Below, in pieces: positions 22,166 through 34,400 of a stretch of DNA of 64,000 bases. A program made the translations under genes and the position numbers. A model generated the notes under the pieces. The model had not been told where the DNA came from and made no database searches. It saw only the letters and a list, made by a program, of their open reading frames with translations. This stretch comes from Acanthochlamys bracteata (lineage: Eukaryota; Streptophyta; Magnoliopsida; Pandanales; Velloziaceae), in assembly GCA_019914995.1 (NCBI GenBank), contig CM034141.1, forward strand, positions 7,139,167 to 7,203,166. The letters run 5' to 3'. Numbering within the stretch: position 1 is the first letter of the stretch; each line of letters starts with the position of its first letter.

Positions 22166-24342
22166 TCAATTATGCTGCCCATCAGTCTCCATTTTCTTTT
22201 CATGCACCTCAGTGTCCATCTCATCATCATTGGCCTCAGCATCAACCTCATCATCTTTGGCCTCAGTATCCATTTTATCATCGTTGGCCTCATCTCTGGG
22301 TTTGCCAGTGTCATTCTTCAAAGCAAATTCTGCAGAAAGCTGGCCAGACTGTAGAGCCTGCATGCAGATAAATAGAGTCAGTAACTGAAACACAAGGTAA
22401 AAAGAACATGAACAAGGCATACTAAACAGTGAGAGCATAAGATTGTGCTGTATGCTGCTTAGATACATTTTCAAGCCTGGCAACTTCTTCAAGTGTCTGA
22501 GAACTTGCAATTGCTGCCTGCAAGAGAGACAAATGTAATATGTGTGATGAGTTATTTCCTTCAACCAGATTTGCCGTTCATGCAACATAAAATAGTTGCT
22601 AAAAGTCTGTTAGCAGTGAAAAACAGTAGCTACAGAAAGCTTGGAACCATTAAAAATTTATCATAGACAACATGCAGGAAGCCTTAATATAAGAAACTAT
22701 AAATTACTTAACAGCGTTTCATTAGTAAAAACTACAGTCACAAGGTTGCACAAGATTTATAAGTAAGAAGAATGATGTTGCAATGTATTATCTAGTAATA
22801 TTTTACCATAATTGCTGTAATCTGGTCAGGCATGGGACCAATAACTTTTGGAGCATGCTCAGGTTTCGCAGAGTCAGCTGCATTCGTAAGCTCTCCCAGC
22901 GTAAACGCCTTAGCAGGTGTCTTTTTGACTTCCTCTTGCGCTTCCTTTGATGCAAACAGAGTTTCTGCTTCTGTCCTTTCCTGTTGTCAATAGATTCAAG
23001 CCATAATAAGCAATTTTGTATCGTAAACATCAGAGACATGAAATCAGTTCATATTGGTTGGGCAAGGAGCTAAATTCATCTTAGTGGTCTAGGTGAAATT
23101 AAGAAGAGAACTTGTAGAACGTAAGTAAGAAATGTTCAGGAAAGGTTACGATATGCTTCAGGTGAAGTTACCCACACAATCATTCTTGGATGATAGACAA
23201 AGCAGATCACGGGAAGTTTAGCGGTCAACTATTCCTCTGGCTTTACAGCATTGTAAGAAATGCACAAGTGCATGATCACCAATTAACAAGATTGGTAAAT
23301 AACACTCACCTTACTTTTCACTTTCCTGAAATCCAAAGGCACAGTTTTTTCAACTTGAAGATCACATAGATGCGGTAGGTTGGATTCTTCATGACGTTGT
23401 CATCCAACAGGCTAAGACACTGCAGCTTGGGGGGAGATGCAAGAGGGTCAATCTCCATGAGGTTTACCAGACGGTTGTCTGTAAGGACCAGGGTATGCAA
23501 TTAAGGTAAAAACTCTGCAGAACTGAATAAATCTTTTTGAAGCTCTGGGCAATAAGTCTATGGTAAAGATTCTGCTGAACCACGTAGACTCACCTCCAAT
23601 GTTTGGGTTTATACGAGTGATTCTGTTGTTATTGATGAGCAGCGTCCCAAGTCGATTCAAATAGAGAAAATTCTCAAGCTTGACAATTTCATTGTCAAAC
23701 AAATCAATAGTGTCAAACTGGTCCTGTGAAGAGAAAGACCAACAATGAAAATGATTTAAATAATGGCTAGCCGCAGGACTCTGAATTGATTATGGCACAA
23801 CAAGTATTAAAGATACTATCTTCCAAGAAAATTTCCAAAGATATTACTGTTATGTTGATAACAGGCTAATTACTAGCAACGATACACGAATTTAGTAAAG
23901 GCAATTACTAGGAAAAAGAGAAAAGCGAAACAAGAGCCTAATTTAAGATTTGAGAAGATAGTCAAATTGTGTGTTTGTAGGGCTTTAAATCTCTAAATAA
24001 AGGAGAGAAAGCAGCTAGCCAAGGTGAATCCTAGATAACTATACAGGAAATAAAAAAACAAAGGTAAAGAAGAAGGTGGCGGGGGGCTAGGGTTTTAGAG
24101 TTGGAGTACCGACCTCGGTAGCGCCCAAGTTCTCAATGACTGGGATCTTATTGCCTATAGCCCTCAACAATAACAGAGATATAGCAATCATCGTATCTCT
24201 CGATATCTCAATATTTGAACAAGAAGAACAGAAGAAGAAAAACAGAAGAAAGAAGAAGCACCTCTTAGATCAAGCTCTCTCTCTTTTAGGGCGTTGAAGA
24301 AGTGCGGGCTCTTCCATATCAAGCCCGCCGTCAGCCGAACAT
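22166..24342 (-). pseudogene. U2A': U2 snRNP A' (U2A') gene with disrupted reading frame
   Basis: Seven exons with intact GT-AG sites: 24262-24342, 24114-24154, 23594-23723, 23310-23514, 22807-22980, 22467-22517, 22166-22357. U2A' is the leucine-rich-repeat partner of U2B'' in the U2 snRNP. The LRR region (GNKIPVIENLGATE, LENFLYLNRLGTLLINNNRI) and the acidic C-terminus (TEAKDDEVDAEANDDE) are clear. Three lesions break it. The initiator region reads ATGTT where ATGGTT (Met-Val) is expected. TAA stands at 'FLP*LHTL' in exon 4. One base is missing before DFRKVKSK at the exon 4 end. The exons sum to 874; two added bases give 876, which supports two single-base deletions. An in-frame ATG at 24431-24433 gives an alternative N-terminus but does not cure the later lesions. 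Sequencing error is the main alternative. Confidence 0.75.
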
Positions 24343-24662
24343 CTCCTTCTCCGACTCCCGTTGTCGCAGCCGCCTGCAGCTGCTGCTGCTTCGCTGGGGG
24401 GACCCAGCCGTCTGTTTGGACTAGTTGGTTCAATGATTGGTTATGGGCTATGAATTAGATAGAAGAAGAGCCCAAGGAATACTTAAAAGCCCATTTAGCC
24501 TGTTTTGTTCTGGAAACCGCTGGCCAAACAGATACACGTATGTAGACGAATCATTGAGCGACACGTCATCACAACCGCGGGTTTAGTCTCGCTTTATAAG
24601 CCCGGTGTTTTCCTTCTTCCTCTGACTCGATTCCGAGCCGTCTTCTCGTTCGCCATCCCTCC
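24343..24662. promoter_or_regulatory. Head-to-head promoter region, U2A' / SIL1-like gene
   Basis: Only about 320 bp separates the two divergent coding starts, so a shared bidirectional promoter is likely. GCCCA/TGGGC-type motifs occur at about 24447 (ATGGGCT), 24469 (AGCCCAA) and 24489 (AGCCCAT), matching site II elements common in plant housekeeping promoters. Confidence 0.5.
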
Positions 24663-27378
24663 ATGGCCAGACCTTCTCTTCTTCTACTACCACTGCTGTT
24701 GTCGCTGTTCTTCTTCTCTTGTGCTTCCGCTTCAACGGCGGCAGTGACTGGAGGAGATGGGAAGCGGGCAAACAAGTCATGGATTCTGTGGGCCTCAGGC
24801 AAGGACGAGGCTGATCTTGTCCCCTCTGTCTCCGCGGACGCCAATCTCCCTTCTTCCACCACTGACGATATCGAATATGAAACCAATCAATTGGAAGACG
24901 CCGGAGCGTTCTCCTCCCTAGAGGGAATGCTCCAGTGGGCTATCGGTCAGTTGATCTATCAACATTCTTTTCAATTCGTATCAATTTTCTGAAAAACTAG
25001 TTTGATATTAAAGGCCGCTCTTGCTTTTCCTTTTTCAGGCCACTCTGATCCCGAAAAGCTGAAGGAGAAGGCCAGCGACGTTCAACGGTTATCCGCAGAG
25101 GAGCTCAGAAGACGACAAGCTGAAATTAAGGTAATAAAAAACTAATTATGACCAAAAAAAGCTATTGCAATTTGCTTACTTTCCTTTCGTGCTAGTGCTT
25201 TGTGTTGCTCATACTTCCTGATTTCTACCCCCATTGCTGGTACTGTAGGAGCTGATGGATAAATTGAAGACCCCTCCAGATACTGAAATGATGCGAATAG
25301 CGATCGATGATTTGAACAATTCCTCCATTTCACTAGAGGAAAGACAACGAGCTCTTGATGAGCTCTTGATTCTTGTGGAGCCAATTGACAATGCTAATGG
25401 TGAGTTTTACATGCCAACAACTCTCACTTAAAATTTCAAGCCAGATTGACTATATTTCTTTGTCAAATTTGGAAGTTCTTTTCTTCTTTTCGTAGACATA
25501 CAACATTAAAAATTGTAGCTTCTAGTTTCTAGGTCTCAAACTGAAGTGATGTTGTAATAGTTAGTATGTACCTTACTAGCATAAACATCTATTGCTGTAT
25601 CTATTAGATTATGGAATGTGCTGACTGCTGACATTGTATCTGTAGGAACTAATCAGATAACTGTTTAGAAAATTTTAACTTTAAATTCTTTTTCTTATAA
25701 AGTTGGGCACACAGGTCATGCTTAAGATTCCAGTAGAAACGTGGCACTATGCTGTGCATTTTAGTAGTTATCATATGCTTGGCAAAGATTTCTGTATATC
25801 TGTTATTTCATTTTCGCTCTGCATATTGTAGTATCAAAATCCTATTTTAAGTACTTAAGCAACTTGGAGATCTGTAGGTGAGTAAGCAGGCAGAATGCTA
25901 GTTTATTAGATTCTAATAATAAGCTATTTGTTCTGGTTAATGAAATTCTCCCATTTGTGGTTGTTGTCTTTTTGCTGAGATGGTACATCTTGTCTGGAAC
26001 TTGTTAGACTTGGACAAACTTGGGGGTCTTGTTGCTGTGATTCGAGAACTCTCTCGTGCAGATGCAAATATACGCACAACCTCTGCATGGATTCTTGGGA
26101 AAGCTAGTCAAAATAATGCACTTGTCCAGAAGCAGGTATATTGCACTATTTTTATTTTCTTTGCTTAACAACCTTTGTCCATATGTATTTCTCTGTCAAT
26201 TAGTCAACTAATTGCTAGTTTATTCTTAGAACCCGTCGTATACATGAAGTGACCTCCAGAATAGTGCTAGTTTCTGCTTTTGACTCTGACATGCTATATG
26301 TCTGTTGGTTCTTGGTCAGTTCTGTCGTTGCTCTAGAATAGAGAGAACAGTTAACTCCTTTTATGGTCATGAAGCATGCAGCTAACTTAATTTGAGGGTG
26401 TTGTTTTTACTTATCCATACAGTATGTAGTACTGTTGTTTCTTATAAGCTTCTAATGTCCTTGATTTTTACCTCAGATCCTCACATATGGTGTGCTCCCA
26501 AAGTTGATGAATATGGTAAATTCCAGATCCACAGAAGAAGCTATTAAAGCCTTGTATGCTGTCTCAGCTTTGATTAGGGATAATGGCTATGGTCAGGAAT
26601 TGTTTTATGCAGAAGATGGAGGTTCAATGCTGCAGGTATTTTTTATAGGAAAATTAACAGATCAATAACAAAGGTAATATAGCAAGTGCAACTAATTGCC
26701 TATTATTTGCAGGGTATATTGAGCAACACTACTATTGATATCAGGCTGCAAAAAAAGGCTCTTTTCCTGGTGGCGGACCTAGCTGACTATCAGCTTGAGC
26801 ATGGGGAGCATGTTAAACTTGAGTATTTAAGCAACCGTGTCTTTTTGAAATCTGTTGTTGACTTAGCATCATCATCTGAGCTTGATTTTCAAGAGAAAGT
26901 AAGGCATCAGCCTTGCACTGATCATTTTATTTCAATACGAATGTTTTCTTGACAAGTTTATTTGGAGAAAACATAAAGCCCTTACAATATTATGAAGCAG
27001 GGTTGAATCATTAGTTATTTCTTCAGCTTGTATTGTTGTTAATGGTATCGTATAAATTTTGTCAGGCTTTATTGGCAATTAGGAGCCTTCTCAAGCTTAC
27101 ATACACAGATGCAGAAATTCTTAAGGATTTCTGTGCGCTGGACCTGGTACTAGAGAGAATTAGGGAACATTTGGAAAGGCTGATGAGGGAGGAGGAGCAA
27201 AGGGATTATGCCAGTGACATCGAAATCCTCCGTAGAGAAGTGTATATTAGCTTCCATAGCAAGCTCGAACAGGTATTTTGCTCTTGTTCAAACTATGCAG
27301 ATGACATATTTTAGTGGTACCAATTTTTAATAAAAGCTTATATATATGATGCTGCAGTTGTCTTGGGTTCCATCATGA
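24663..27378 (+). CDS. ER Hsp70 nucleotide exchange factor, SIL1/FES1-like armadillo protein
   Basis: Eight coding exons: 24663-24945, 25039-25130, 25249-25399, 26008-26135, 26477-26635, 26713-26898, 27066-27272, 27358-27378; product 408 residues. A strong signal peptide (about residues 1-23, ending SCASA) sends it to the ER. The FES1-type N-terminal region follows (LEGMLQWAIGHSDPEKLKE; MDKLKTPPDTEMMRIA), then armadillo repeats (GGLVAVIRELSRADANIRTTSAWILG; KALYAVSALIRD; KALLAIRSLLKLTY). Such proteins release ADP from Hsp70; an ER member would serve BiP. The first stop is TGA at 27376-27378, yet the same frame stays open for a further 74 codons to TGA 27601. That stretch reads like protein (EEDWDSYGNQEDILKMLFSD), so the end could be a recent truncation or readthrough. 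The start is the only Met before the signal. Confidence 0.9.
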
Positions 27379-27603
27379 CATGAAAAAAGGCAATCCTCAA
27401 TCACAACTGACCCGTTCAACTCCACTGGTATATTCAAGCAAGGATCTGCAGAAGAGGATTGGGATAGCTATGGGAACCAGGAAGATATCCTGAAAATGCT
27501 TTTCTCAGATAAGTTAAAAACTGAGGACTATGGCAAACATTTGCAGCGAGTGGAACTCCTCCGATTCGGTAAACACAAGTGGGTTTTTGAACTGCTTGCT
27601 TGA

Positions 27604-28210
27604 TGCCGTGTATACAGAGGAGAGTCCTTGTACGCTAGCTTAAAGGAGAGGTTGGTGCGAGTTTGCTGCAGGGCTTTTTAAGCTGGCATTATGCAGATGC
27701 AGCGAGTTGCACTCTGCCATGGCATTTGGATTTGTATCTGCTAGATCGTTATGTGAATGAAGGAGCTGTATTTTCTTTTTTCTGTGGTTGCATGAGTCCA
27801 TGTCTTGACAATATTAGCGGCCAAGGTTGATCTGTATAACTAGGAATCAATTTGGCAGGAAACAACAATAGAGAATTCAGAGTTGAGATGAAGTGACTGG
27901 ATTGCATGTATATGCTTCATAAGTCTCTGATGATACACTGTATGCTTTGTTGACAAGTTTGTTGCTTAGAAAAGTAACGGTATGCTTTTGAATTATGTTA
28001 TCTTATCGTTAATAAAATTATTATTTATGATGAATAATGAATAAAGATGGTGAAGAGAGGTTGAATCTTGAATGCTGTGTGCATCGTGTGAGAGAGGATG
28101 GTAGTAGGTAAAAGAAAGAAAGCGCCAATGGCGAAAAAAGAGAAGAAAGTAGTAGTAGTAGTAGTAGGTGGTTGAGAAGACGAACAAGAAACAAAACAAT
28201 GACTCTTCCA

Positions 28211-28243
<33 letters not shown>

Positions 28244-28333
28244 AAAGTCTCTCCTACCTTCTGTTTCAGGGCAAGGCAACCAGAGCTAGCTAGCTCCCTA
28301 AGCTACTGCGATCAATCTTTCAGAAGAATCCCC
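27604..28333. other. Spacer between SIL1-like gene and ODB2
   Basis: 3' untranslated sequence of the upstream gene followed by the ODB2 promoter and leader. A (TC)n microsatellite at about 28211-28236 lies in the ODB2 leader and a GTAGTA run at about 28150-28166. No gene recognised. Confidence 0.5.
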
Positions 28334-30759
28334 ATGGAAGCTTTTTCTTATTCTTCATCGGTCCACTTAATGCCGCTGAGCTTCAGTCTGCGCCACGGTC
28401 ACCTGCATCGCCACACCAACTGCAACAGTTTGATGATCTCCTGCAGCAGCAGCAGCAACGGTAACGGAGGAGGAAAACGAAAGACGGTGGGCGGCGTTGG
28501 GCTGCCAGGTTCTTCTGCTGCTGCTGTGGCTGTATCCAAGTACGTGGTTCCCCTTGAGAAGGTTTCGCCTTCTCTGATTCGCCCGCTGGAAGAGATCCTC
28601 CGTGATCTCAACAAGCGCGTTCCCGACAACATAATCAACCAACACACCAACTCCATCCCATGGCGTGTAACTACTGCCGGCAATTTCTCTACATAATCTC
28701 GTTCACTTTCTTGTTCATGTGCTTAGTTAGTCTGGCTAACGCTCTTGGCTTTGTGTTCTTATGAAGGTACCATGCCAACAGAATGCTGAGCTTCTATGCA
28801 CCAGGTAGAACTTCCGTGCTTGTGTTTGTAAACAGAAAAAATTGCTTCTTACATCACTTGCCATGAACGGTGATGTGTATATGTAGATTTATATTCTAAC
28901 TTGCCAAATTGAACAAACTTGGGATAAAAATTCCCCTGTTTGTTATAATACATGATCTAGTCATAACTCATCCTATGATCTCTTGCAATGATGCTTTGCA
29001 AGATAGAAAACATTGGAAGGCAATTCAATCCATATTTATTACTTCTCGGTAAAGAAAGAGTCAATTTGTCATCTACTACTTGTCATGAATCTAGTTGTTA
29101 AAACTCTTGAAGTTAGATAATTGCATATATCATAAGGATCAACTGCTGTGCATTCAGAGCGAGTCGTGCCGTGAGCCTTTCTTGTACGATGCAACATGTA
29201 CTTCTGTTCCTGATGAGAGCATTAGCTATTAGCAGTAGATCACTACAGCACCTTCACTCTTTAATCTAGCAAATCCAATATGAACACGCAAGGTCTGTTT
29301 GCTGCTATTGATTTGGTATCTTTGCTGCTATTGATTTGGTATCTTTTAATAATACATCTGCTGCACATTCGTGCCTGTTTTGTAAGGAATTGGTCTCCTT
29401 TTGAAGTCAACCACGAATAGAAGATGTACTTTACTTTCTGCTACATGTTGGACCTTGTCTCCTATGTGGTTGATTAAGAAAATATTTGCAATATACTTAG
29501 AAGCTGAAGTTGCTGCCTTCTTAGTGACTCTTTTATACGTACTGAAGATGATTCGGAGTAGGAGGCCAAATATCTTGTTTCAAGTTAGGAGCTCTAGTAT
29601 GGATTTGTCTTATCTTTATAGAAGCTTTAGTATGGATTTGGCTTATCATCACTCATGATTGTTAAGCTGGACATGCTTCCCTAATGTTTTAAGTGATATT
29701 GATTCCTCAGTTTGATGTAAGGGCTAGTTATTGACCTTAGAGAAAGAAGTGAACGTATTTTCAGAGATGCTAGCTTTCTCTGATCGCAGGAGCCTTCATT
29801 TTCTGATAGTTACATTCATAGCCTGCTTGTTTGGTTGGATGATCCAAAAAACTTGCCTTTTTTATGCTCTAGATGTCGAATAAGATAAAGTTTCCATTAT
29901 CTCATTTATTTGTTGCTTTGCAATTTTTTTAAGGTTGGTGTGGAGAAGTATGTGTTGTTTGGCACTGCTTATGGTAAGCTGCTTATCAATTTTTTTTTAT
30001 TTTATATTTTTCAATACATATTTTATAACTATATAAAAAATTTATTTAAAAATTTAGAAAGTGTAGAAAAATTCTACGGAGTGAGATTTTTTATTGCATA
30101 TTTTAATTATTTTTTTGGAAGTAAAAAAAATAGAGCTCGTTTTTCAAAAAAGATAAAAATATCTTTTATTTTAAAAAATTCCATTTCATAAGCACTCCCA
30201 AACGCTCCGGTTATATTTGGTGAAAATGGCAGTGTTACAGTTGTGTACCGCATCACAATACGAGGAACAGATGGGGAGGTACCTTTCTATGGCATCCTTC
30301 AATTGTTAGATAGACTATAACTAGAAACCTTCTTCAGTAGTCTAGGTTCTTGTGACATGCGACTAAAGTGACTTCCTGAACTTCAGTGAGCAGTAGAACT
30401 TCTTGAGTCAACTTTGCCTTTAATCTTGAACCATCATTTTTATGTTGTTTGGGGTGTGTCCATGCAAACACAAGCCTAGTCCATGATAAGGGCATTGGAT
30501 AATTGGTTTGTTTCTTTTTCAAAAGTAACAATGGCTAGTTTCATAGTAGTTGAATTTGTGACCGTTCGGTGCTTCTTATGCTGTTTCCCTTCTTCTGGGG
30601 TCACTATTGCAGGCACACCGTGAGGCGACAGGGACAGTTTCTTCAACTGATTTTGGAATGGAAGACCCAGTTGCTGCAGCCGAAGAATTGGCCTTCCGCA
30701 GAGCATGTGCTCGCTTTGGGTTCGGATTGTATCTATACCATCAAGATGAAGCAGTATAA
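28334..30759 (+). CDS. ODB2: Organellar DNA-binding protein ODB2 / RAD52-like, exon 3 split by a MITE
   Basis: Coding segments: 28334-28662, 28767-28804, 29934-29957, 30211-30278, 30613-30759; together 606 bp, or 201 residues. ODB/RAD52-like plant proteins bind single-stranded DNA and act in organelle recombination; this type is plastid-targeted, and residues 1-60 are serine-rich with the look of a transit peptide. The conserved core is clear: RPLEEILRDLNKRVPDNII, PWYHANRMLSFYAPGWCGEV, GSVTVVYRITIRGTDGE, DPVAAAEELAFRRACARFGFGLYLYH. Between GEV.V and IFGENG a 253-bp AT-rich insertion (29958-30210) interrupts the exon. Removing it exactly keeps the frame, but it lacks usable splice borders in phase. 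Intron 1 would begin with GC rather than GT. Unless the insert is spliced, the product stops early and this is a fresh pseudogene. Confidence 0.8.
29958..30210. mobile_element. AT-rich MITE inserted in the ODB2 coding exon
   Basis: 253 bp, largely A/T. The left end is TTTGGCACTGCTTATG and the right end CATAAGCACTCCCAAACG, an imperfect terminal inverted repeat (CATAAGCA-CTCCCAAA against the left end). A long internal block (ATAAAAAATTTATTTAAAAA and flanks) is shared with the element at 41715-41972, showing a repeat family. At most a 3-bp GTT duplication flanks it; no longer target-site duplication is seen. The element has no coding capacity. Confidence 0.75.
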
Positions 30760-31427
30760 TTTGTAGTCTGCTTTGGTGGACTCTACGCTTAAGGGATTCA
30801 TACACACTATAGTCAGGAAGAGATGAGCTTTAGGGGCCAGATTTTGTGACGTCTGGATTGCGATACTTTTATTCCAAATTCATGTCTTCTCTTTTTCGCT
30901 TGATCGTTTGCTTTCTTTGCTTGACCTTGTTAATAGTCAAATGAAAACTTGCTCAATCTTGTGTTTGGAAGGCAACCTCCAAAACATGTCACAAGCTGTA
31001 TCTTTTTGTCAAGTACATTCTTGGTTATTCCTGTCATTATGCCCCTTGTCAGATCTAAGATTTGGATTCTCCTTGTAGTTTGCTTTCTTCAATTAAATAA
31101 GATGTCAATCTTGTAAGGCAGAGGTTCTTTGTATAACATCTCATTGCTGTTCATGTAACTTCTGTCAGATTGGAACACTCGAAGAGATACGTCGCCTGTT
31201 CCTAACGAAGTTGTAATGAGAAAAATGAATAAGTCTGATCTCATCTATGCCATTTGTTGCAAAGCTACACCATCACACACAAACATATATCGATCTACTA
31301 ATTCTTTTGGATACCTGATGAAACGATATTATTGCTATTCAAATTACAAAAGAAGATTATCGCTTTTATTTTAAATTTATAACTATGCATGTATGTAATC
31401 GTGATATCTACACAAACGAGGTGCTAT
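30760..31427. other. Convergent 3' spacer between ODB2 and DUF1350 gene
   Basis: Both flanking genes end here, tail to tail. No further gene, RNA or repeat is recognised. Confidence 0.6.
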
Positions 31428-34400
31428 TCATGGGTTAAGTTCTCTTGGACCTGAGTTAAACGCTATCCATGAATAGATCATTTCAACAAGCATATCCACG
31501 TCTCTTGAGATTCTTGCTCGAAGGATCCCTGAGTCAGAACCTAATGTATTGCCTACTTCTTTTGCCACAGATTCCCATGGGGTCCCTGCTGTCAGATTTA
31601 CAAGAAGCTCACCTCCACGGTTCACAGCATCAGCCATGGCTGGTGGAATATCTGGCAACACCTACACAGACATTTATGTTAAGCAAACGTGATCTTAAAA
31701 GAAGAAACAAAAATATATCTGCAATTTGTCAGAGAATGAAAAGGAGCCAGACCATTCTTAGATCTTATAGTAGTCATAAACATCTTTACAACTGACTGAT
31801 ACAGTAAATTAACTCTGCAAACTAATTTCGCAAACCCCAACTACACAGTTGATAATCTACCTGTTGCAGTGGAAGTCCATGATCACCAGGTACTGACCGG
31901 ATAGACATGTCTAGCTGTGAACTTATGGCAGACTCACTAAGCACCTGGGCCAATCTTGAAGTTTCATCTATTGTGTCATCTTTAAACTTCACCAGGAGGT
32001 TCCTTGAGATTCCATAATAATTCTTAACCTGCAGGAAAAGAGTTGAAATAACATAATGATGGGTATTTTGTCCAAAAACCTATTCCAAATACATGTCCAC
32101 CCAGACAGAAGCGAACAGGTACTGCACGCAAAGGTTTCACTTAAAATACTGTTGCAGCACAGATATAGGCTATAATCACGGTTGATGCATTTCTAATTGA
32201 ATGAACAAAGAGAAATAGGGAGCTCCGTAGTTTTTACCTGAAGACATCCCCCCTCTCCTAAAAAAAGAAACCATACCCAATGAGGTCATTTCTTTTCTAA
32301 TTTTTTCATAGGTGCAAAGAATTACCTCCTGTTATAGCTATTACACTTGAATAATTAAGGTTAAACAGGAGAACTAGGATGTAGTACAAGACATAATGCT
32401 ATTTCAGTATGCAGCCTACTAATACATCCTGATAGTACTATGTCTTTCCTCAAGGTCATAGATGTAAGTTGACTACTAAGCTCACAATTGTCTCTGAAGA
32501 TGCGAACAGGCCTCAGCTTCATGTTTGATGCTGAAATGAATATATGAATGAAATACAAACATGCACAAGTAGTTATCGCATATTGAAATAAGCTCCACAG
32601 AAGATGATAAATACCAGGCGTCGAGTTTCTTCTGGTTTTGGAATAAAATCTTCTCTTCCTTTGACTAAATCCATATATAATGGAGGGAGTTGCTCAACCA
32701 ATGGCAAGACTTGCTTCATGATAGGGGGGTTAAGATTCTGTAACTGTTTTCTAGCCAATTCTGCCTGTCACCAGTAAAGAAAGGTAAATGAAGATCCAAA
32801 TACAAAGAAATATCACAACTGACAAACACTGAACTAACTATCTACTGAGATGTAAAATTGCAGGGAAGTTGCAAGTCAGTCCAAGAACCATCAGGGCATT
32901 TATGAAGAAGACACTAGTGCTCACCCCTTGAGCAAACGTTGAGGATGATGTGACTTGGGTTAAAAAAGGGCCAAAGCTCTGTGCCATAGGTACAATAACA
33001 GGAGAAAACAAAGGAATAGCCAAGCTTGCCTCCTGCCAAAAAAGAATACTGAAATTACATGACTTCAAAAGGAACAACTAAAACCTACTACGCTATTTGT
33101 GTAGATATCTAAAAGAGTACTTTGTAACAAGTGATCAAATTTTGCGAAATAAACTCCTAGAAAAAATCATAACCAATTAAAAGGAATGGCCTCATGTGCA
33201 GTTATTAGCTGCACATGTCTCACCATAGAACTGTTTTTTCCATATTCAGGCATTGAAGATATCACATTAACCTCCCAGCATGGGAGGAATGTATGATCTC
33301 ATCCTGAAGCACTTGGCAACCGACAAAACCACCAACCATGATTTATTAGCCTAAAAGAAGTCTATATGCTCTGAGATGTGTGATGCTACCACAACTTAGA
33401 TCGAGATCATGATCAAGTCCACCCCACATTCTCAACATACGTTGAAAGAAACTATATCAACATTGCATGACAAGCATGCTTTAGCAAGTTAAAATAGTGT
33501 AAAACAGTAAACTGACCATCAATAAAAAAATCAACAAGGTGACTAGGAACCTGGGACAGCATACCTTGTTGTTAAAAGACATCAGTATATTTCCACTTCT
33601 TTGTACAGCATACCTTGATCCTGCAATATGCTGACAATTAAATCTGTTATTAAATTGCAGCTTGAAACTAAAGAAGGCAAAATTTAGATAAGGAATTACC
33701 AATCAAAAGATGGATAACTGATCCCAATGAATGACCAACACCAAAAGTTGGAAGACTGTTCACCTTCAGAGGATAAATACAAGATTTCAGAAAGATAAAG
33801 AGAGGAGATTCAGAGCAAATTAAAGGAACAGATGTGAGAAGGACTAACAGTCTCGTGTAAAGATCGAAGGCATCTATCATATTTTAATTGCACTTCATCT
33901 GCAATGAGGAAGTGATCGAAACCACTAGAAAATGGTGTAGCGATTATTAACGAACCCCTACGGCAATGAAATGAAAGGATGATGAATTTGAAATCCGAGC
34001 TTTCAGTACTTGCAATTTATTCAAACACCACATGTCTATGTGAGTACTACAATTAATAGAAGCGACAGTAATATAAGATCCTTCACTTTTAAACACAAAA
34101 AAGGTTCTCACCTATCAGCAAGACGCTCAAGAAACAACCTGTATGTAAGCTGCGGCGCAGCACCAACAAAGATACCACCAATAAAATGTACAACTGAAGT
34201 TGGCTTCATGTTTTTTGGCATAAGCACCCATGCACCCTAAAGTTAAACAAGAGAAAAAAAGAAGAAGTTAGAAACAAGATGCTTTATTTGGATAGAAGCC
34301 AGGAGAGAAATCATATAAATCATAATCCAATTGGAAGCTAGTGATGGCATGAATGCATGTCGAGGAAGCGAACATGCCAATATAAGAATTCATCGGAGAT

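Noticed and set aside
24569-24886. Minus-strand frames of 65 and 105 codons
   Set aside because: They are antisense to the signal-peptide exon of the SIL1/FES1-like gene and low in complexity.
29958-30210. The AT-rich block in ODB2 as an ordinary intron
   Set aside because: The block's ends are not GT-AG, the internal GTAAGC donor with the only nearby AG leaves 34 bases that shift the frame, and the sequence matches another AT-rich element at 41715-41972.
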